Shown here one piece after another: positions 43,993 through 52,140 of a DNA stretch of 64,000 nt. The stretch is from assembly GCF_004361695.1 (NCBI RefSeq), contig NZ_SNVW01000009.1, positions 62,001-126,000 of the forward strand, written 5' to 3'. The translations under genes and the position numbers were made by a program. How positions within the stretch are numbered: the stretch's first letter is position 1; each line of letters begins with the position of its first letter. This DNA is from Curtobacterium flaccumfaciens. Lineage in GTDB: Bacteria > Actinomycetota > Actinomycetes > Actinomycetales > Microbacteriaceae. A model generated the notes under the pieces. It was not told where the DNA came from, ran no database searches, and saw only the letters and a program-made list of their open reading frames with translations.

Positions 43993-45204
43993 GTGACGAC
44001 GGAGCGCACCATCGACCCGACGACCGCGGGCGTGCTGCCCCCGATCCTGCCGCTCGCGCTGATCGTCGGCGTCTCGCCGTTCGCGACCGACATGTACATC
44101 CCGGCGCTGCCCGCCATCGCCCGTGACCTCGGGACCGCGCCGAGCGCCGTGCAGCTGTCGCTGACCGCGTTCCTCGTCGCGTTCGCCGTCGGGCAGCTCC
44201 TGGCCGGGCCGGTCAGCGACGGCATCGGTCGCCGTCCGCTCATGCTCGTCGGCACCGCGGTCTTCGCGCTCGCGTCGGTGGGGTGCGCCCTCGCGCCGGA
44301 CGTGGTGACCCTCGTCGTGGCACGGGTGTTCCAGGGGCTCGCCGGTGCCGCCGGTGCCGTGGCGGGCCGCGCGATGGTGTCGGACGTCATCACCGGGCCG
44401 CGGATGGCGAAGGTGTTCGGAACCCTCGCGGCGATCAACGCGATCGGTCCGGTGGTCGCGCCGCTGGCCGGGGGAGCGGTGCTGACGGTCGGCACGTGGC
44501 GCCTCATGTTCGTGGTGCTCGCGGCGCTGGGCGCGGTGTTCTTCGTCGCCGTCGTGTTGCGGTTCCACGAGACGCTGCCGCGGGAGCGCCGTGGTGGCGT
44601 CGGCTTCGGCGCGAACTGGGGGCGGATCCGCGAGCTCATGGCGATCCCGCGGTTCCGCGCGTACGTGCTGACCGGGGTGCTCTCGACGATCGGGTTCTTC
44701 GCCTACATCGCCACGAGTTCGTTCGTGTTCCAGTCCGAGTTCGGGTTCTCCGAGGGGATGTACACGATCGTCTTCGCGACGAACGCGTCGATGATGATCG
44801 TGACGACGCTCGTCTTCCGCCGGGTCGTCGGCCGGTTCTCCGAGGACGCCCTCCTCGCGCTCGGGCTCGCCGTCGGGACGCTCGGCGCCCTCGGGGTCCT
44901 GTCGTCGGCGCTCCTCGGACTCGGCCCGGTGCCGGTCTGGTGCTCGCTCGCCGTGGTGACGGCAGCGTGGGGGTTCGTGCTGCCCGCCGCGATGACCCGC
45001 ACGCAGCACGTCGGCGCGGCCCACCCGGGGACGGCGGCCGCGCTGCAGGGCGGGTTGACGTTCGGCCTCGGCGGGCTCGGGACGCCGCTCGCGGGGGCGC
45101 TCGGCGGGACGGCGACGGCGATGGGGTCGGTCATGGCCGTGCTCATGGCGGCCGCCGTGGTCGTCCAGCTCGTCGCGACACGGCGGAGTCGGTCGTCGGC
45201 CTGA
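43993..45204 (+). CDS. MFS drug exporter (Bcr/CflA family)
   Basis: Encodes 403 residues with 12 helices. The N-terminal ATDMYIPALPAIARDLGTAP, AFAVGQLLAGPVSDGIGRRP (MFS motif A) and ARVFQGLAGAAGAVAGRAMV (drug-exporter motif C region) fit the Bcr/CflA group of drug:proton antiporters. The GTG is seven bases after TAGCGT, with TTGTCG 17 bases before that hexamer, a good promoter. The last codons (RRSRSSA) and stop are repeated twice downstream. Confidence 0.92.
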   Translation: MTTERTIDPTTAGVLPPILPLALIVGVSPFATDMYIPALPAIARDLGTAPSAVQLSLTAFLVAFAVGQLLAGPVSDGIGRRPLMLVGTAVFALASVGCALAPDVVTLVVARVFQGLAGAAGAVAGRAMVSDVITGPRMAKVFGTLAAINAIGPVVAPLAGGAVLTVGTWRLMFVVLAALGAVFFVAVVLRFHETLPRERRGGVGFGANWGRIRELMAIPRFRAYVLTGVLSTIGFFAYIATSSFVFQSEFGFSEGMYTIVFATNASMMIVTTLVFRRVVGRFSEDALLALGLAVGTLGALGVLSSALLGLGPVPVWCSLAVVTAAWGFVLPAAMTRTQHVGAAHPGTAAALQGGLTFGLGGLGTPLAGALGGTATAMGSVMAVLMAAAVVVQLVATRRSRSSA

Positions 45205-45257
45205 CGCGGCGGGGTCGGTCGTCGGCCCGACGCGGCGGAGTCGGTCGTCGGCCCGAC
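45181..45257. repeat. Tandem 26-bp repeat duplicating a gene 3' end
   Basis: GCGGCGG(A/G)GTCGGTCGTCGG followed by CC(T/C)GAC is repeated three times: once as the last codons and stop of the MFS gene (from 45181), then at 45206-45231 and 45232-45257. Only the first copy is translated. The remaining 100 bases to the STAS gene hold its promoter (TAGGTT at about 45315). Confidence 0.75.
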
Positions 45258-45359
45258 GCCGCGGCCCGTCCACCCGGACCCGGCCCGGTCGGACGTGTTC
45301 CCGCCGCGGACCCGGTAGGTTGCATGGTGCACCCCGTACCGACCTGAGGAGGCACCGAC

Positions 45360-45698
45360 ATGGACATCGTCGTACACGAGGCCACAGCCGACGCCGCGGT
45401 GCTGGAGTGCAGCGGCCGGCTCAACATGGTCTCCGCACCGACCTTCCGCGAGACGGTGGCGCAGGTGGTCAGCGGCGGGCGTCCCCGCGTGGTGGTCGAG
45501 CTGTCCAACGTCGAGTTCATGGACTCGTCCGGTCTCGGCGCCCTCGTCGGCTGCCTGAAGACCGCCCGCCAGGCCGGCGGCGACCTGCGCATCGCGGCAC
45601 CCTCCGACCAGGTCGAGATGGTGCTGAAGCTCTCCAACATGGACAAGATCCTCCGCACGTACCCGGACGGGGACGCCGCGGTCACCGACTGGGGATGA
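45360..45698 (+). CDS. STAS-domain anti-sigma factor antagonist
   Basis: Encodes 112 residues of the STAS fold. SNVEFMDSSGLGALVGCLKT is the signature, with the phosphorylatable serine at about position 56. LNMVSAPTFRETVAQVV and LKLSNMDKILRTYPD complete the domain. Unphosphorylated, it should sequester the anti-sigma kinase encoded next and free a sigma factor. AGGAGG lies eight bases before the ATG. Its stop overlaps the next start (ATGA). The sigma factor is not in this window. Confidence 0.92.
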   Translation: MDIVVHEATADAAVLECSGRLNMVSAPTFRETVAQVVSGGRPRVVVELSNVEFMDSSGLGALVGCLKTARQAGGDLRIAAPSDQVEMVLKLSNMDKILRTYPDGDAAVTDWG

Positions 45699-46141
45699 GC
45701 ACCGCGGTGGGCGGGCACAACCTCGACCTGGCGTGTCCGCCGGACGACGTCACGGCCGTGCACGCGTTCCTGGCGTCCGTGTGGGCGACCGAGCCGTCCC
45801 TCTCCGCCGAAGACCGGATGGCGCTCGAGCTCGCACTCGTCGAACTCACGTCGAACGTCATCGAGCACGGTGCCGGCGCGTCCGGTGTGGCGTGCTCGCT
45901 CCGGGTCGACGTCGGGCAGGACGCCGTCGAGGCCCTGCTGACGGACGACGGCGTCCCCGTGCCGATCGACCCGCGGGCCGCACGGTTGCCGGACGCCCTC
46001 GCCGAGAGCGGGCGCGGGCTGGCGCTCGTGCAGATGGTCGTGGACGACCTGCGCTACGAACGGGTGGACGACCGGAACCGGTGGATCGTCCGCCGTGGCC
46101 GCGGAGGATCCGTCGCTTCATCCGCATCCCGCAGCGACTGA
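45695..46141 (+). CDS. RsbW-like anti-sigma factor (GHKL ATPase)
   Basis: Encodes 148 residues. ALELALVELTSNVIEHGAGA is the N-box with the ATP-metal Asn, LLTDDGVPVPIDP the G1 box, and LAESGRGLALVQMVVDDLRY the G2 box of the GHKL kinase fold. It would phosphorylate the STAS partner encoded just before it and bind a sigma factor. The pair could respond to general stress, as in RsbV/RsbW systems. Confidence 0.9.
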   Translation: MSTAVGGHNLDLACPPDDVTAVHAFLASVWATEPSLSAEDRMALELALVELTSNVIEHGAGASGVACSLRVDVGQDAVEALLTDDGVPVPIDPRAARLPDALAESGRGLALVQMVVDDLRYERVDDRNRWIVRRGRGGSVASSASRSD

Positions 46142-46192
46142 GCCGTTACCCGCAAGGCAGCCGATCCGACGCACGGTGCCGGGGGATCCCGT

Positions 46193-47167
46193 GTGACGAT
46201 CCAGTCGATGAACGTCGAGCCCGACCCCAGGATCCGCTTCGAGACGTCCGGGGTCGACCTCGAGGCGGCGATCGCCATGTACCAGGACGCCTACGAGGGT
46301 GCCGGGTTCCGGGCGGGTCCGACCGAGCGCCCCTTCAGCTACCGGTTCCGCGTCGTCGGCGACGACACGATGTCGTTCCGGTCGACGCGCTTCGACGCCC
46401 GGATGGAGGGCGAGATCGAGGCGCGGGACGAGTACGTCGTGATGTGGCTCGCCGACGGCGGTGGGATCGTCGACCGCGGCCGTGACGAGGTCGCCTTCGC
46501 ACCGGGCACGCCGATGATGTTCCCGACCGGCCGCCCCTTCGCGTTCGACCTGCAGGACGTCCGGCAGAGCCTCGTGCAGTTCGAGCGCACCTACCTCGAG
46601 GGGATCGCCGCCGAGGACCACGGCGCAGCGCCGGCACCCCTGGTGTTCGACCACACGCAGACGCCGCGGCCGGACGACCTCCGGCGCTGGAACGCCCAGG
46701 TGCAGCGAGCCGCCACGACGGTCCTCGGGAACGCACCGGTCTCGCCGCTCGTGCTCGCCGAGACCGCCCGATCGACCGCACGTGCCCTGCTGCGGACCTT
46801 CCCGCACACGGTGCTCGGGCCGGACGTCACCCTGCCGCAGGGCGCCACGGGGCGCGTCCGAGAGGCCGTGGAGTACATGCACGCCTACGCGCACACGGCG
46901 ATCTCGACCACCGACGTCGCCGAGCGGGTGGGGCTGAGCATCCGCGGACTCCAGCAGGCGTTCCAGCGGCAGGTCGGGTCCGCCCCGAACGCCATGCTCC
47001 GCGGCATCCGGCTCGACCGTGCGCGCGACGAGCTCCGCCGTGCCTCGCCGGGCGAACTCACCGTGGCCGCGGTGGCGATGCGCTGGGGCTTCGCACACCT
47101 CGGTCGGTTCTCGGGCGCCTACGCCGCACGGTTCGGCGAGTACCCCCGCGACACGCTGCACGGCTGA
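46193..47167 (+). CDS. AraC-family transcriptional regulator
   Basis: Encodes 324 residues. The C-terminal third is the double helix-turn-helix: ISTTDVAERVGLSIRGLQQA, FQRQVGSAPNAMLRGIRLDR, then LTVAAVAMRWGFAHLGRFSG and AYAARFGEYPRDTL. The N-terminal domain is of the AraC-binding-like type (FRSTRFDARMEGEIEARDEY, then PGTPMMFPTGRPFAF). The GTG at 46193 has a GGGGGA ribosome site; an ATG at 46208 is possible. The effector and targets are unknown. Confidence 0.9.
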   Translation: MTIQSMNVEPDPRIRFETSGVDLEAAIAMYQDAYEGAGFRAGPTERPFSYRFRVVGDDTMSFRSTRFDARMEGEIEARDEYVVMWLADGGGIVDRGRDEVAFAPGTPMMFPTGRPFAFDLQDVRQSLVQFERTYLEGIAAEDHGAAPAPLVFDHTQTPRPDDLRRWNAQVQRAATTVLGNAPVSPLVLAETARSTARALLRTFPHTVLGPDVTLPQGATGRVREAVEYMHAYAHTAISTTDVAERVGLSIRGLQQAFQRQVGSAPNAMLRGIRLDRARDELRRASPGELTVAAVAMRWGFAHLGRFSGAYAARFGEYPRDTLHG

Positions 47168-47208
47168 CCCGCCGCCGTCGCGTCGCTCCGCGCCGGTACG
47201 CTTCGACG

Positions 47209-47766
47209 GTGCGCAGACCTCGACCGTGGGTGATCGTCCCCGGGATCTGGAACTCCGGCCCCGACCACTGGCAGTCCCGCTGGCAGGCCGAGCGGGAAGC
47301 GGCGGGCGTCGACGAGGTCGTCCGGATCGAACCGTCGTCGTGGAGCGAGCCGGAGCCGGAGGACTGGAGCGCCGCGATCTCCCGCGCGGTGACCGCGTCC
47401 GCCGAACCCCCGGTGCTCATCGCGCACAGCCTCGGCGTGCTCGCCGTCGCGCACTGGCTGCGACAGGGATCCCGACCGGCGGCGGCCGGCGCCTTCCTCG
47501 TCGCCGCGCCCGACCCCGCGGCGCCCGGGTTCCCGACCGCCGCAGCCGGGTTCACCGCGCCCACGGCACGGGCCGGCCTCCCGACACGCCTGGTGGTCAG
47601 CGACGACGACCCGTACTGCTCGGCGGCACGTGCCGTCGGGTTCGCGGAGACCCTCGGATCGTCCGTCGTGCGGGTCGGTGCACTCGGCCACGTGAACGTC
47701 GACAGCGGTGTCGGCGCGTGGGCCGAGGGGCGGGCGCTGCTCGACGACTTCGAGCGCTCACTCTGA
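47209..47766 (+). CDS. RBBP9/YdeN-family serine hydrolase
   Basis: Encodes 185 residues. WVIVPGIWNSGPDHWQSRWQ at the start, the nucleophile elbow IAHSLGVLAVAHWL, VVSDDDPYCS carrying the Asp, and VRVGALGHVNVDSGVGAW with the catalytic His are the standard features of this small hydrolase family. The substrate is unknown. TACGCT lies six bases before the GTG start. Confidence 0.9.
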   Translation: MRRPRPWVIVPGIWNSGPDHWQSRWQAEREAAGVDEVVRIEPSSWSEPEPEDWSAAISRAVTASAEPPVLIAHSLGVLAVAHWLRQGSRPAAAGAFLVAAPDPAAPGFPTAAAGFTAPTARAGLPTRLVVSDDDPYCSAARAVGFAETLGSSVVRVGALGHVNVDSGVGAWAEGRALLDDFERSL

Positions 47767-47892
47767 CCTGACCCGGCCCGGACCACGCCTGCGGCCGACA
47801 CGCCGTTCACGTTCGAGGCGATATGGCAGGCGCGGCAGCGACACACCGCGGATGTCCGCGGAAATGAGCCTTGCGATATTTATCCTCCGAAC

Positions 47893-49041
47893 ATGGAATC
47901 GCAGTCCGGTGCACGCACCCCCCTCGTCGACCCGTTCGGTCGCGAGCTCGAGGAGTGGCTCCGTGACGCCCCGGCGACGCGCGCCCCGTACCTGGCGGAC
48001 CTCGTGGTCCCGCCGGTCACCGGTCCCGTGCAGCGACCGGACGCAGCGTCGGACGCCACCGCCGAGCTCGCTCCGACCGTCTCCGGAGCGGCGCCCGAGC
48101 GCGTCGCGGAGACGCCCGCCGTCGCTCTGCCCGAGGCTGCTGCGCCGGCTCCGGCCGCCGCTCCCGCCGCTCCCGCCGCACTCGTCGTGTCGACCGATGA
48201 CTCCGCGTTCCGCCGACCCCGCGACCGGGCCCGGCACGCCGCCGTCTGCGCGCCCGCGTTCCCGGAGCCGCCCGAGCGCCTCGCCCTCCGGCTCGAGGAC
48301 CTGGCCGTCGAGGTCTCCGCGTCCACCGGTCGCACCACCATCGAGCGCATCGTCCTGCTCGAGGACGAGGTGCGCCGCCGTGACGAGGACCTCGCACGCC
48401 TCGCTGCGTGGGAGGCCACCGTCGCCGACCTGAGCGACCCCGAGCTCGAGGCCGCCCGCGGCTTCGCGCACACCGTCTTCGCCGACCTGCTCGCCGACGC
48501 CGCCCTCGAGGCCGACCGTCGTGACCGCGCGGCCGCCCGTCGCGCCGCCACCGGCACCGTCGCGGTGGTGGCCTCGACGCCCTCGCCGGCCGCCTCCGCG
48601 GCTCCCTCCGCGGCCGTGGTGGAACCCGCCCCTGCGGCTCCGGTGCTCGTCGAGCCGACCGTGGTCGAGGTGACCGACGTCGTCGACGCGATCGACGCGC
48701 CCGGTACGGCGACCACCCCGGACCGCGACGCGCCCGTCCGTCCGGTGCTGTCCCTCCCGGTCGTCTCCCCGGTGTCCGCGACCACGCGACCAACCCCGCT
48801 CATCCAGCCCGCCACCGGGCCCACGGTCATCGACCGTGCCGCGTTCGCCGCGGCGCTCACCGCGCACAACGGCGCGACGGCGAGCACCCCCGTCGTCCTG
48901 CCCGAGGCGATCTCGGGCCCGGTCGAGCCTGCCGACGCGACGACAGCCTCGGCGACCACGGACGCGACTCCCGTCGAGTCCACGCCCGGCTGGTGGTCGC
49001 GGTTCGTCGCCCGCATCCTGCACGCGTTCGGTCGTCGCTGA
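47893..49041 (+). CDS. Ala/Pro-rich hypothetical protein
   Basis: Encodes 382 residues of no recognised family. A conserved-looking start (ARTPLVDPFGRELEEWLRDA) is followed by low-complexity Ala/Pro segments, a charged helical part in the middle (ERIVLLEDEVRRRDEDLARL and AAWEATVADLSDPELEAARG, possible coiled coil), another disordered stretch and an amphipathic end (GWWSRFVARILHAFGRR) that could lie on the membrane. TATCCT precedes the ATG by six bases. The gene stands alone with AT-richer DNA upstream than its neighbours. Confidence 0.7.
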   Translation: MESQSGARTPLVDPFGRELEEWLRDAPATRAPYLADLVVPPVTGPVQRPDAASDATAELAPTVSGAAPERVAETPAVALPEAAAPAPAAAPAAPAALVVSTDDSAFRRPRDRARHAAVCAPAFPEPPERLALRLEDLAVEVSASTGRTTIERIVLLEDEVRRRDEDLARLAAWEATVADLSDPELEAARGFAHTVFADLLADAALEADRRDRAAARRAATGTVAVVASTPSPAASAAPSAAVVEPAPAAPVLVEPTVVEVTDVVDAIDAPGTATTPDRDAPVRPVLSLPVVSPVSATTRPTPLIQPATGPTVIDRAAFAAALTAHNGATASTPVVLPEAISGPVEPADATTASATTDATPVESTPGWWSRFVARILHAFGRR

Positions 49042-49122
49042 TCTCCCTCCACAGGCTCCCGGGCGGTGGCGCTCCGTCCACAGGAGCCGCTGCGGACGCG
49101 TCGGTCTCGGTAGACTGACGGG

Positions 49123-49998
49123 ATGCCGACGCTCCGCGAACTCCAGGCCGTGATCGAAGACCTGTGGCCCGCCGCAGGGGCCGAGTCGTGGGACTCCGTC
49201 GGCCTCGTCGCGGGCGATCCCGACCAGGCCGTCGAGCACGTCCACCTCGCGGTCGACGCCGTGCCCGCCACGGCGCGCGAAGCCGTCGAGATCGGCGCCG
49301 ACCTGCTCCTGACCCACCACCCGCTGCTCCTCCGCGGGGTCACGACCATCGCCGAGTCGACGTACAAGGGCAGCGTCCTCACGACCCTCGTCCGTGGTGG
49401 CACCGCCCTCGTCGCGGCGCACACCAACGCCGACGTCGTGACGACCGGCACCTCGGCGGTGCTCGCCGACCGGCTCGGTCTCGTCGACCAGCAGCCCATC
49501 GAGCCCGGCGCGGACCCCGCGACCGGCATCGGACGCGTCGGGTCCCTGGCCGAACCGACCACCCTCGGTACCCTTGCCCGCGCGCTCGTCGACCTGCTGC
49601 CGCCCACCGCGACCGGCGTCCGTGTCTCCGGCGACTTCGACCAGCCGATCCGCACCGTGGCCCTCTGTGCCGGTGCGGGCGACGCCTACCTCCGGCACCC
49701 GGCCGTCCTCGGCGCCGACGTCTACGTCACGAGCGACCTGCGGCACCACCCCGCGTCCGAGTTCCGCGAGCAGGCGCTCCTCGGGGGCGGACCGGCCCTG
49801 ATCGACACCTCGCACTGGGCCACCGAGTGGCTCTGGCTCGACGTCGCCGCCGAACAGCTGCGTCGCGCCGCCGGTGTCCGCGTCACCGTCAGCGACCTCC
49901 GGACCGACCCGTGGGACTTCGCCGTCCTGCCCGCGGCCGAGCCGACCACCGACCCCGCGTCGCACGACGCCGTCCCCACCACCACTGAAGGAGCCTGA
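49123..49998 (+). CDS. Nif3-like dinuclear metal centre protein
   Basis: Encodes 291 residues. SWDSVGLVAGDPDQAVEHVH, ADLLLTHHPLLLRGVTTIAE (metal-binding HH), VAAHTNADVV and DVYVTSDLRHHPASEFREQA with LIDTSHWATEW near the end match the Nif3/YbgI family, which forms toroidal hexamers with two metal ions per subunit and a disputed function. The central PII-like insertion of longer members is absent. The ATG follows TAGACT by six bases. Two bases separate it from the next gene, so both are cotranscribed. Confidence 0.93.
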   Translation: MPTLRELQAVIEDLWPAAGAESWDSVGLVAGDPDQAVEHVHLAVDAVPATAREAVEIGADLLLTHHPLLLRGVTTIAESTYKGSVLTTLVRGGTALVAAHTNADVVTTGTSAVLADRLGLVDQQPIEPGADPATGIGRVGSLAEPTTLGTLARALVDLLPPTATGVRVSGDFDQPIRTVALCAGAGDAYLRHPAVLGADVYVTSDLRHHPASEFREQALLGGGPALIDTSHWATEWLWLDVAAEQLRRAAGVRVTVSDLRTDPWDFAVLPAAEPTTDPASHDAVPTTTEGA

Positions 49999-50000
49999 CC

Positions 50001-50735
50001 ATGAAGGCAGCACCCGAGGACCAGGTCATCCTCCTCGACGTCCAACGACTCGACAACGACGTCACCCGGATCGCCCACCGCATCACCTCGCTGCAGAAGG
50101 GCGACCGGCTCACCGAGCTCAGCACGAAGGCCGCCGGGCTCCGCGCGTCACTCGCCGCCGCGACGGGCGACGTCGAGGACGCCGAGCGCGAGCTCGCCCG
50201 CCTCGAGTCCGACACGTCGACGGCGCAGGCACGCGTCGAGCGTGACACGACCATGCTCCAGCACGTGTCGAGCGCGAAGGACGCGGCCGGACTGCAGAGC
50301 GAGCTCGAATCGCTGCAGCGCCGCATCGGTGACCTCGAGACCGCCGATCTCGAGGTCATGGAGCACCTCGACGTGTTCCGCGCCCGCGTCGGCGACATCG
50401 AGGCGCAGCTCGCCGAGGTCGAATCCGCCCGCACCGGGCTCGTCGCCGAGCGCGACGCCGAGATCGCCCGGCTCGAGGCCGACCGCGAGTCCGCCGTGCA
50501 GAGCCGTGCGAGCGTCGCGGCGAAGGTCCCCGCGGACCTCCTCGCGCTCTACGACCGGCAGCGTGCACGGTACGGCTTCGGCGCGTCGCTCCTGCAGGGC
50601 GGCGTCTCCACGGCGTCCGGCGTGACGCTCACCAACTCGGACCTGCAGACCGTCCGGCGCGCAGCGCCCGACGACGTCGTGCTCTGCCCCGACAGCGACG
50701 CGATCCTGGTCCGCACGGCGGAGTCCGGGCTCTAG
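50001..50735 (+). CDS. DUF164/CdsZ-type coiled-coil protein that has lost its zinc ribbon
   Basis: Encodes 244 residues. Most of the length is a heptad-rich coiled coil (for instance LAAATGDVEDAERELARLES, LQSELESLQRRIGDLETADL). The C-terminus LLALYDRQRARYGFGASLLQ ... LTNSDLQTVRRAAPDDVVLC then PDSDAILVRT follows the family plan closely, but the CxxC pairs of the C4 zinc ribbon are gone: only one Cys remains. The partner order, Nif3-like then DUF164-like, is conserved in actinobacteria. An AAGGAG ribosome site precedes the ATG. Confidence 0.88.
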   Translation: MKAAPEDQVILLDVQRLDNDVTRIAHRITSLQKGDRLTELSTKAAGLRASLAAATGDVEDAERELARLESDTSTAQARVERDTTMLQHVSSAKDAAGLQSELESLQRRIGDLETADLEVMEHLDVFRARVGDIEAQLAEVESARTGLVAERDAEIARLEADRESAVQSRASVAAKVPADLLALYDRQRARYGFGASLLQGGVSTASGVTLTNSDLQTVRRAAPDDVVLCPDSDAILVRTAESGL

Positions 50736-50748
50736 CGGCGACCACCTG

Positions 50749-50796
50749 ACGTGACAGGAGGCGCGGTGCCAGCTGGCACCGCGCCTCCAGTCACGT
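50749..50796. repeat. Palindromic element, family A (copy 6)
   Basis: A 48-base palindrome with a CCAGCTGG centre, identical to copy 2 in the inner 30 bases but with ACGTGAC outer arms and one A/A mismatch. It lies 14 bases after the coiled-coil gene and 10 before the 3' end of RNase P RNA, where it may act as a terminator for both. Confidence 0.9.
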
Positions 50797-50805
50797 GGCA
50801 TGGGT

Positions 50806-51172
50806 GCGAATGGGCCGGCCGTACGCCGGGTTCTGTCCCGCCGCTCGCGCGGCGGTGACGGCCATCTCTCTCGGACCGACGTTGCCGTCGGCCTCCAGCG
50901 GTCTACCCGAGGACTCGGCGAGCAGCCTCAGCGTCCTCTGTCTGACCTTGCTCCGGGCGAGGTTTACCGAGCGGATCCGGTCACCCGGACCCCTGGTGGT
51001 CTCTTACACCACCGTTTCACCCTTACCGACGTCGCCGCCGGCGGTCTGCTTTCTGTGGCACTGTCTCGCGGATTGCTCCGGGTGGGTGTTACCCACCGCC
51101 CTGCTCTGTGGAGCCCGGACGTTCCTCGGCACTCCCGGGGGAGTGACGCGACCGTCTCACCGACCCATTCGC
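50806..51172 (-). ncRNA. rnpB: RNase P RNA (type A-like), M1 RNA
   Basis: On the minus strand the P1 helix is formed by GCGAATGGGTCGG at the 5' end and CCGGCCCATTCGC at the 3' end. The conserved core GAGGAACGTCCGGGCTCC, ACAGAAAGCAGACCG, GGTAAGGGTGAAACGGTGG and the 3' region GGTAGACCGCTGGAGGC are all present, giving about 367 nt. This is the catalytic RNA that trims tRNA 5' leaders. A TAGACT hexamer (51180-51185) lies about eight bases upstream of the first helix base. The ends are approximate. Confidence 0.95.
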
Positions 51173-51179
51173 GTCCCCG

Positions 51180-51185
51180 AGTCTA
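51180..51185 (-). promoter_or_regulatory. -10 hexamer of rnpB
   Basis: TAGACT on the minus strand lies about eight bases before the start of the P1 helix of RNase P RNA, the spacing expected for a transcription start at the RNA 5' end. Confidence 0.6.
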
Positions 51186-51274
51186 GCGGCCGCCGCCGGG
51201 CGCCGGGCGCCGGGCGCCGGCGTCGGGTGTCGAGCGCCGGGTGCGGCGCGTCGCGCCGGCCGCGGCCCGGCGGC

Positions 51275-51329
51275 GAGATCGCACTTCGGCGGGTTCCCTC
51301 GCCGGAGATACCCGCCGAAGTGCGATCTC
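51275..51329. terminator. Perfect 20-bp hairpin
   Basis: GAGATCGCACTTCGGCGGGT (51275-51294) and its exact reverse complement (51310-51329) flank a 15-base loop. It lies 38 bases beyond the polyphosphate glucokinase stop, reading leftwards, and about 90 before the rnpB promoter. It is probably a terminator, though no T-run follows. Confidence 0.65.
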
Positions 51330-51366
51330 ACCGAACTGCACCGCCGCCGAGCGCCGCAGCCCCGCG

Positions 51367-52116
51367 TCAGGCGCTGCGCGCGGCCAGCGTCGCGGCGCCG
51401 ATGATCCCGGCGTTGTTGCGGAGCGTCGCGGGGATGATGTCCGCCTGCAGGTCGAGGAGTGGCAGGAACTCGTCGTACTGCTTCGACACCCCGCCACCGA
51501 CGACGAAGAGCTCCGGGGAGAGCAGCGCCTCGAGCGTCGAGTAGTACTGCTGCAGCCGCTTCGCCCAGTGCTTCCACGACAGGTCGTCGCGTTCCTTCGC
51601 CGCGAACGAGGCGCGGGACTCGGCGTCGTGGCCCTCGATCTCGATGTGCCCGAGCTCGGAGTTGACGATGAGCACGCCGTCGTTGATGAGCGCGCTGCCG
51701 ATCCCGGTGCCCAGGGTCGTGACGATGACGAGCCCGTCCTTGCCCTTCGCAGCGCCGAACTGCTGCTCGGCGAACCCGGCGGCGTCGGCGTCGTTGACGA
51801 AGTGGATCGAGCGCCCGAGCTCCTTCTCGAACAGCGCCTCGGCCTCGAAGCCGATCCACTTCTTCGACACGTTCGCGGCCGACATGGTCTTGCCGTCGCG
51901 GACGATCGCCGGGAAGCAGACGCCGACGGGGACGTCGTCGGCCGGGGCGAGCTCGCCCACGATCTCCTTGACGACGGCGGTGATGTCGTGCGGCTTCCCG
52001 CCCTCGGGGGTGGCCTTCTTGATCCGGTCGGTCGTGAGCTCACCGGTGGTGACGTCGACGATCGCGCCCTTGATGCCCGTACCGCCGATGTCGACGCCGA
52101 CTGCGAGGGAGGTCAT
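51367..52116 (-). CDS. ppgK: Polyphosphate glucokinase (ROK family)
   Basis: Encodes 249 residues. AVGVDIGGTGIKGAIVD (phosphate-binding), VGVCFPAIVRDGKTMSAANV, FVNDADAAGFAEQQFGAAKG, TLGTGIGSALINDGVLIVNS and ELGHIEIEG are typical of PpgK, which phosphorylates glucose with inorganic polyphosphate or ATP. The zinc-binding Cys cluster of ordinary ROK proteins is absent, as is normal for PpgK. GAAAGG lies before the ATG. It is 24 bases downstream of map, so both are probably cotranscribed. Confidence 0.93.
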   Translation of the reverse strand: MTSLAVGVDIGGTGIKGAIVDVTTGELTTDRIKKATPEGGKPHDITAVVKEIVGELAPADDVPVGVCFPAIVRDGKTMSAANVSKKWIGFEAEALFEKELGRSIHFVNDADAAGFAEQQFGAAKGKDGLVIVTTLGTGIGSALINDGVLIVNSELGHIEIEGHDAESRASFAAKERDDLSWKHWAKRLQQYYSTLEALLSPELFVVGGGVSKQYDEFLPLLDLQADIIPATLRNNAGIIGAATLAARSA

Positions 52117-52140
52117 GTGGAGCCTTTCGGTAGGGAGGTG

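Noticed and set aside
40969..45204. A 1411-codon open frame covering ppc and the MFS gene
   Set aside because: Only its last 403 codons (from 43993) are a real protein. The earlier part is an out-of-frame reading of ppc with arginine/proline-rich nonsense, normal for very GC-rich DNA.
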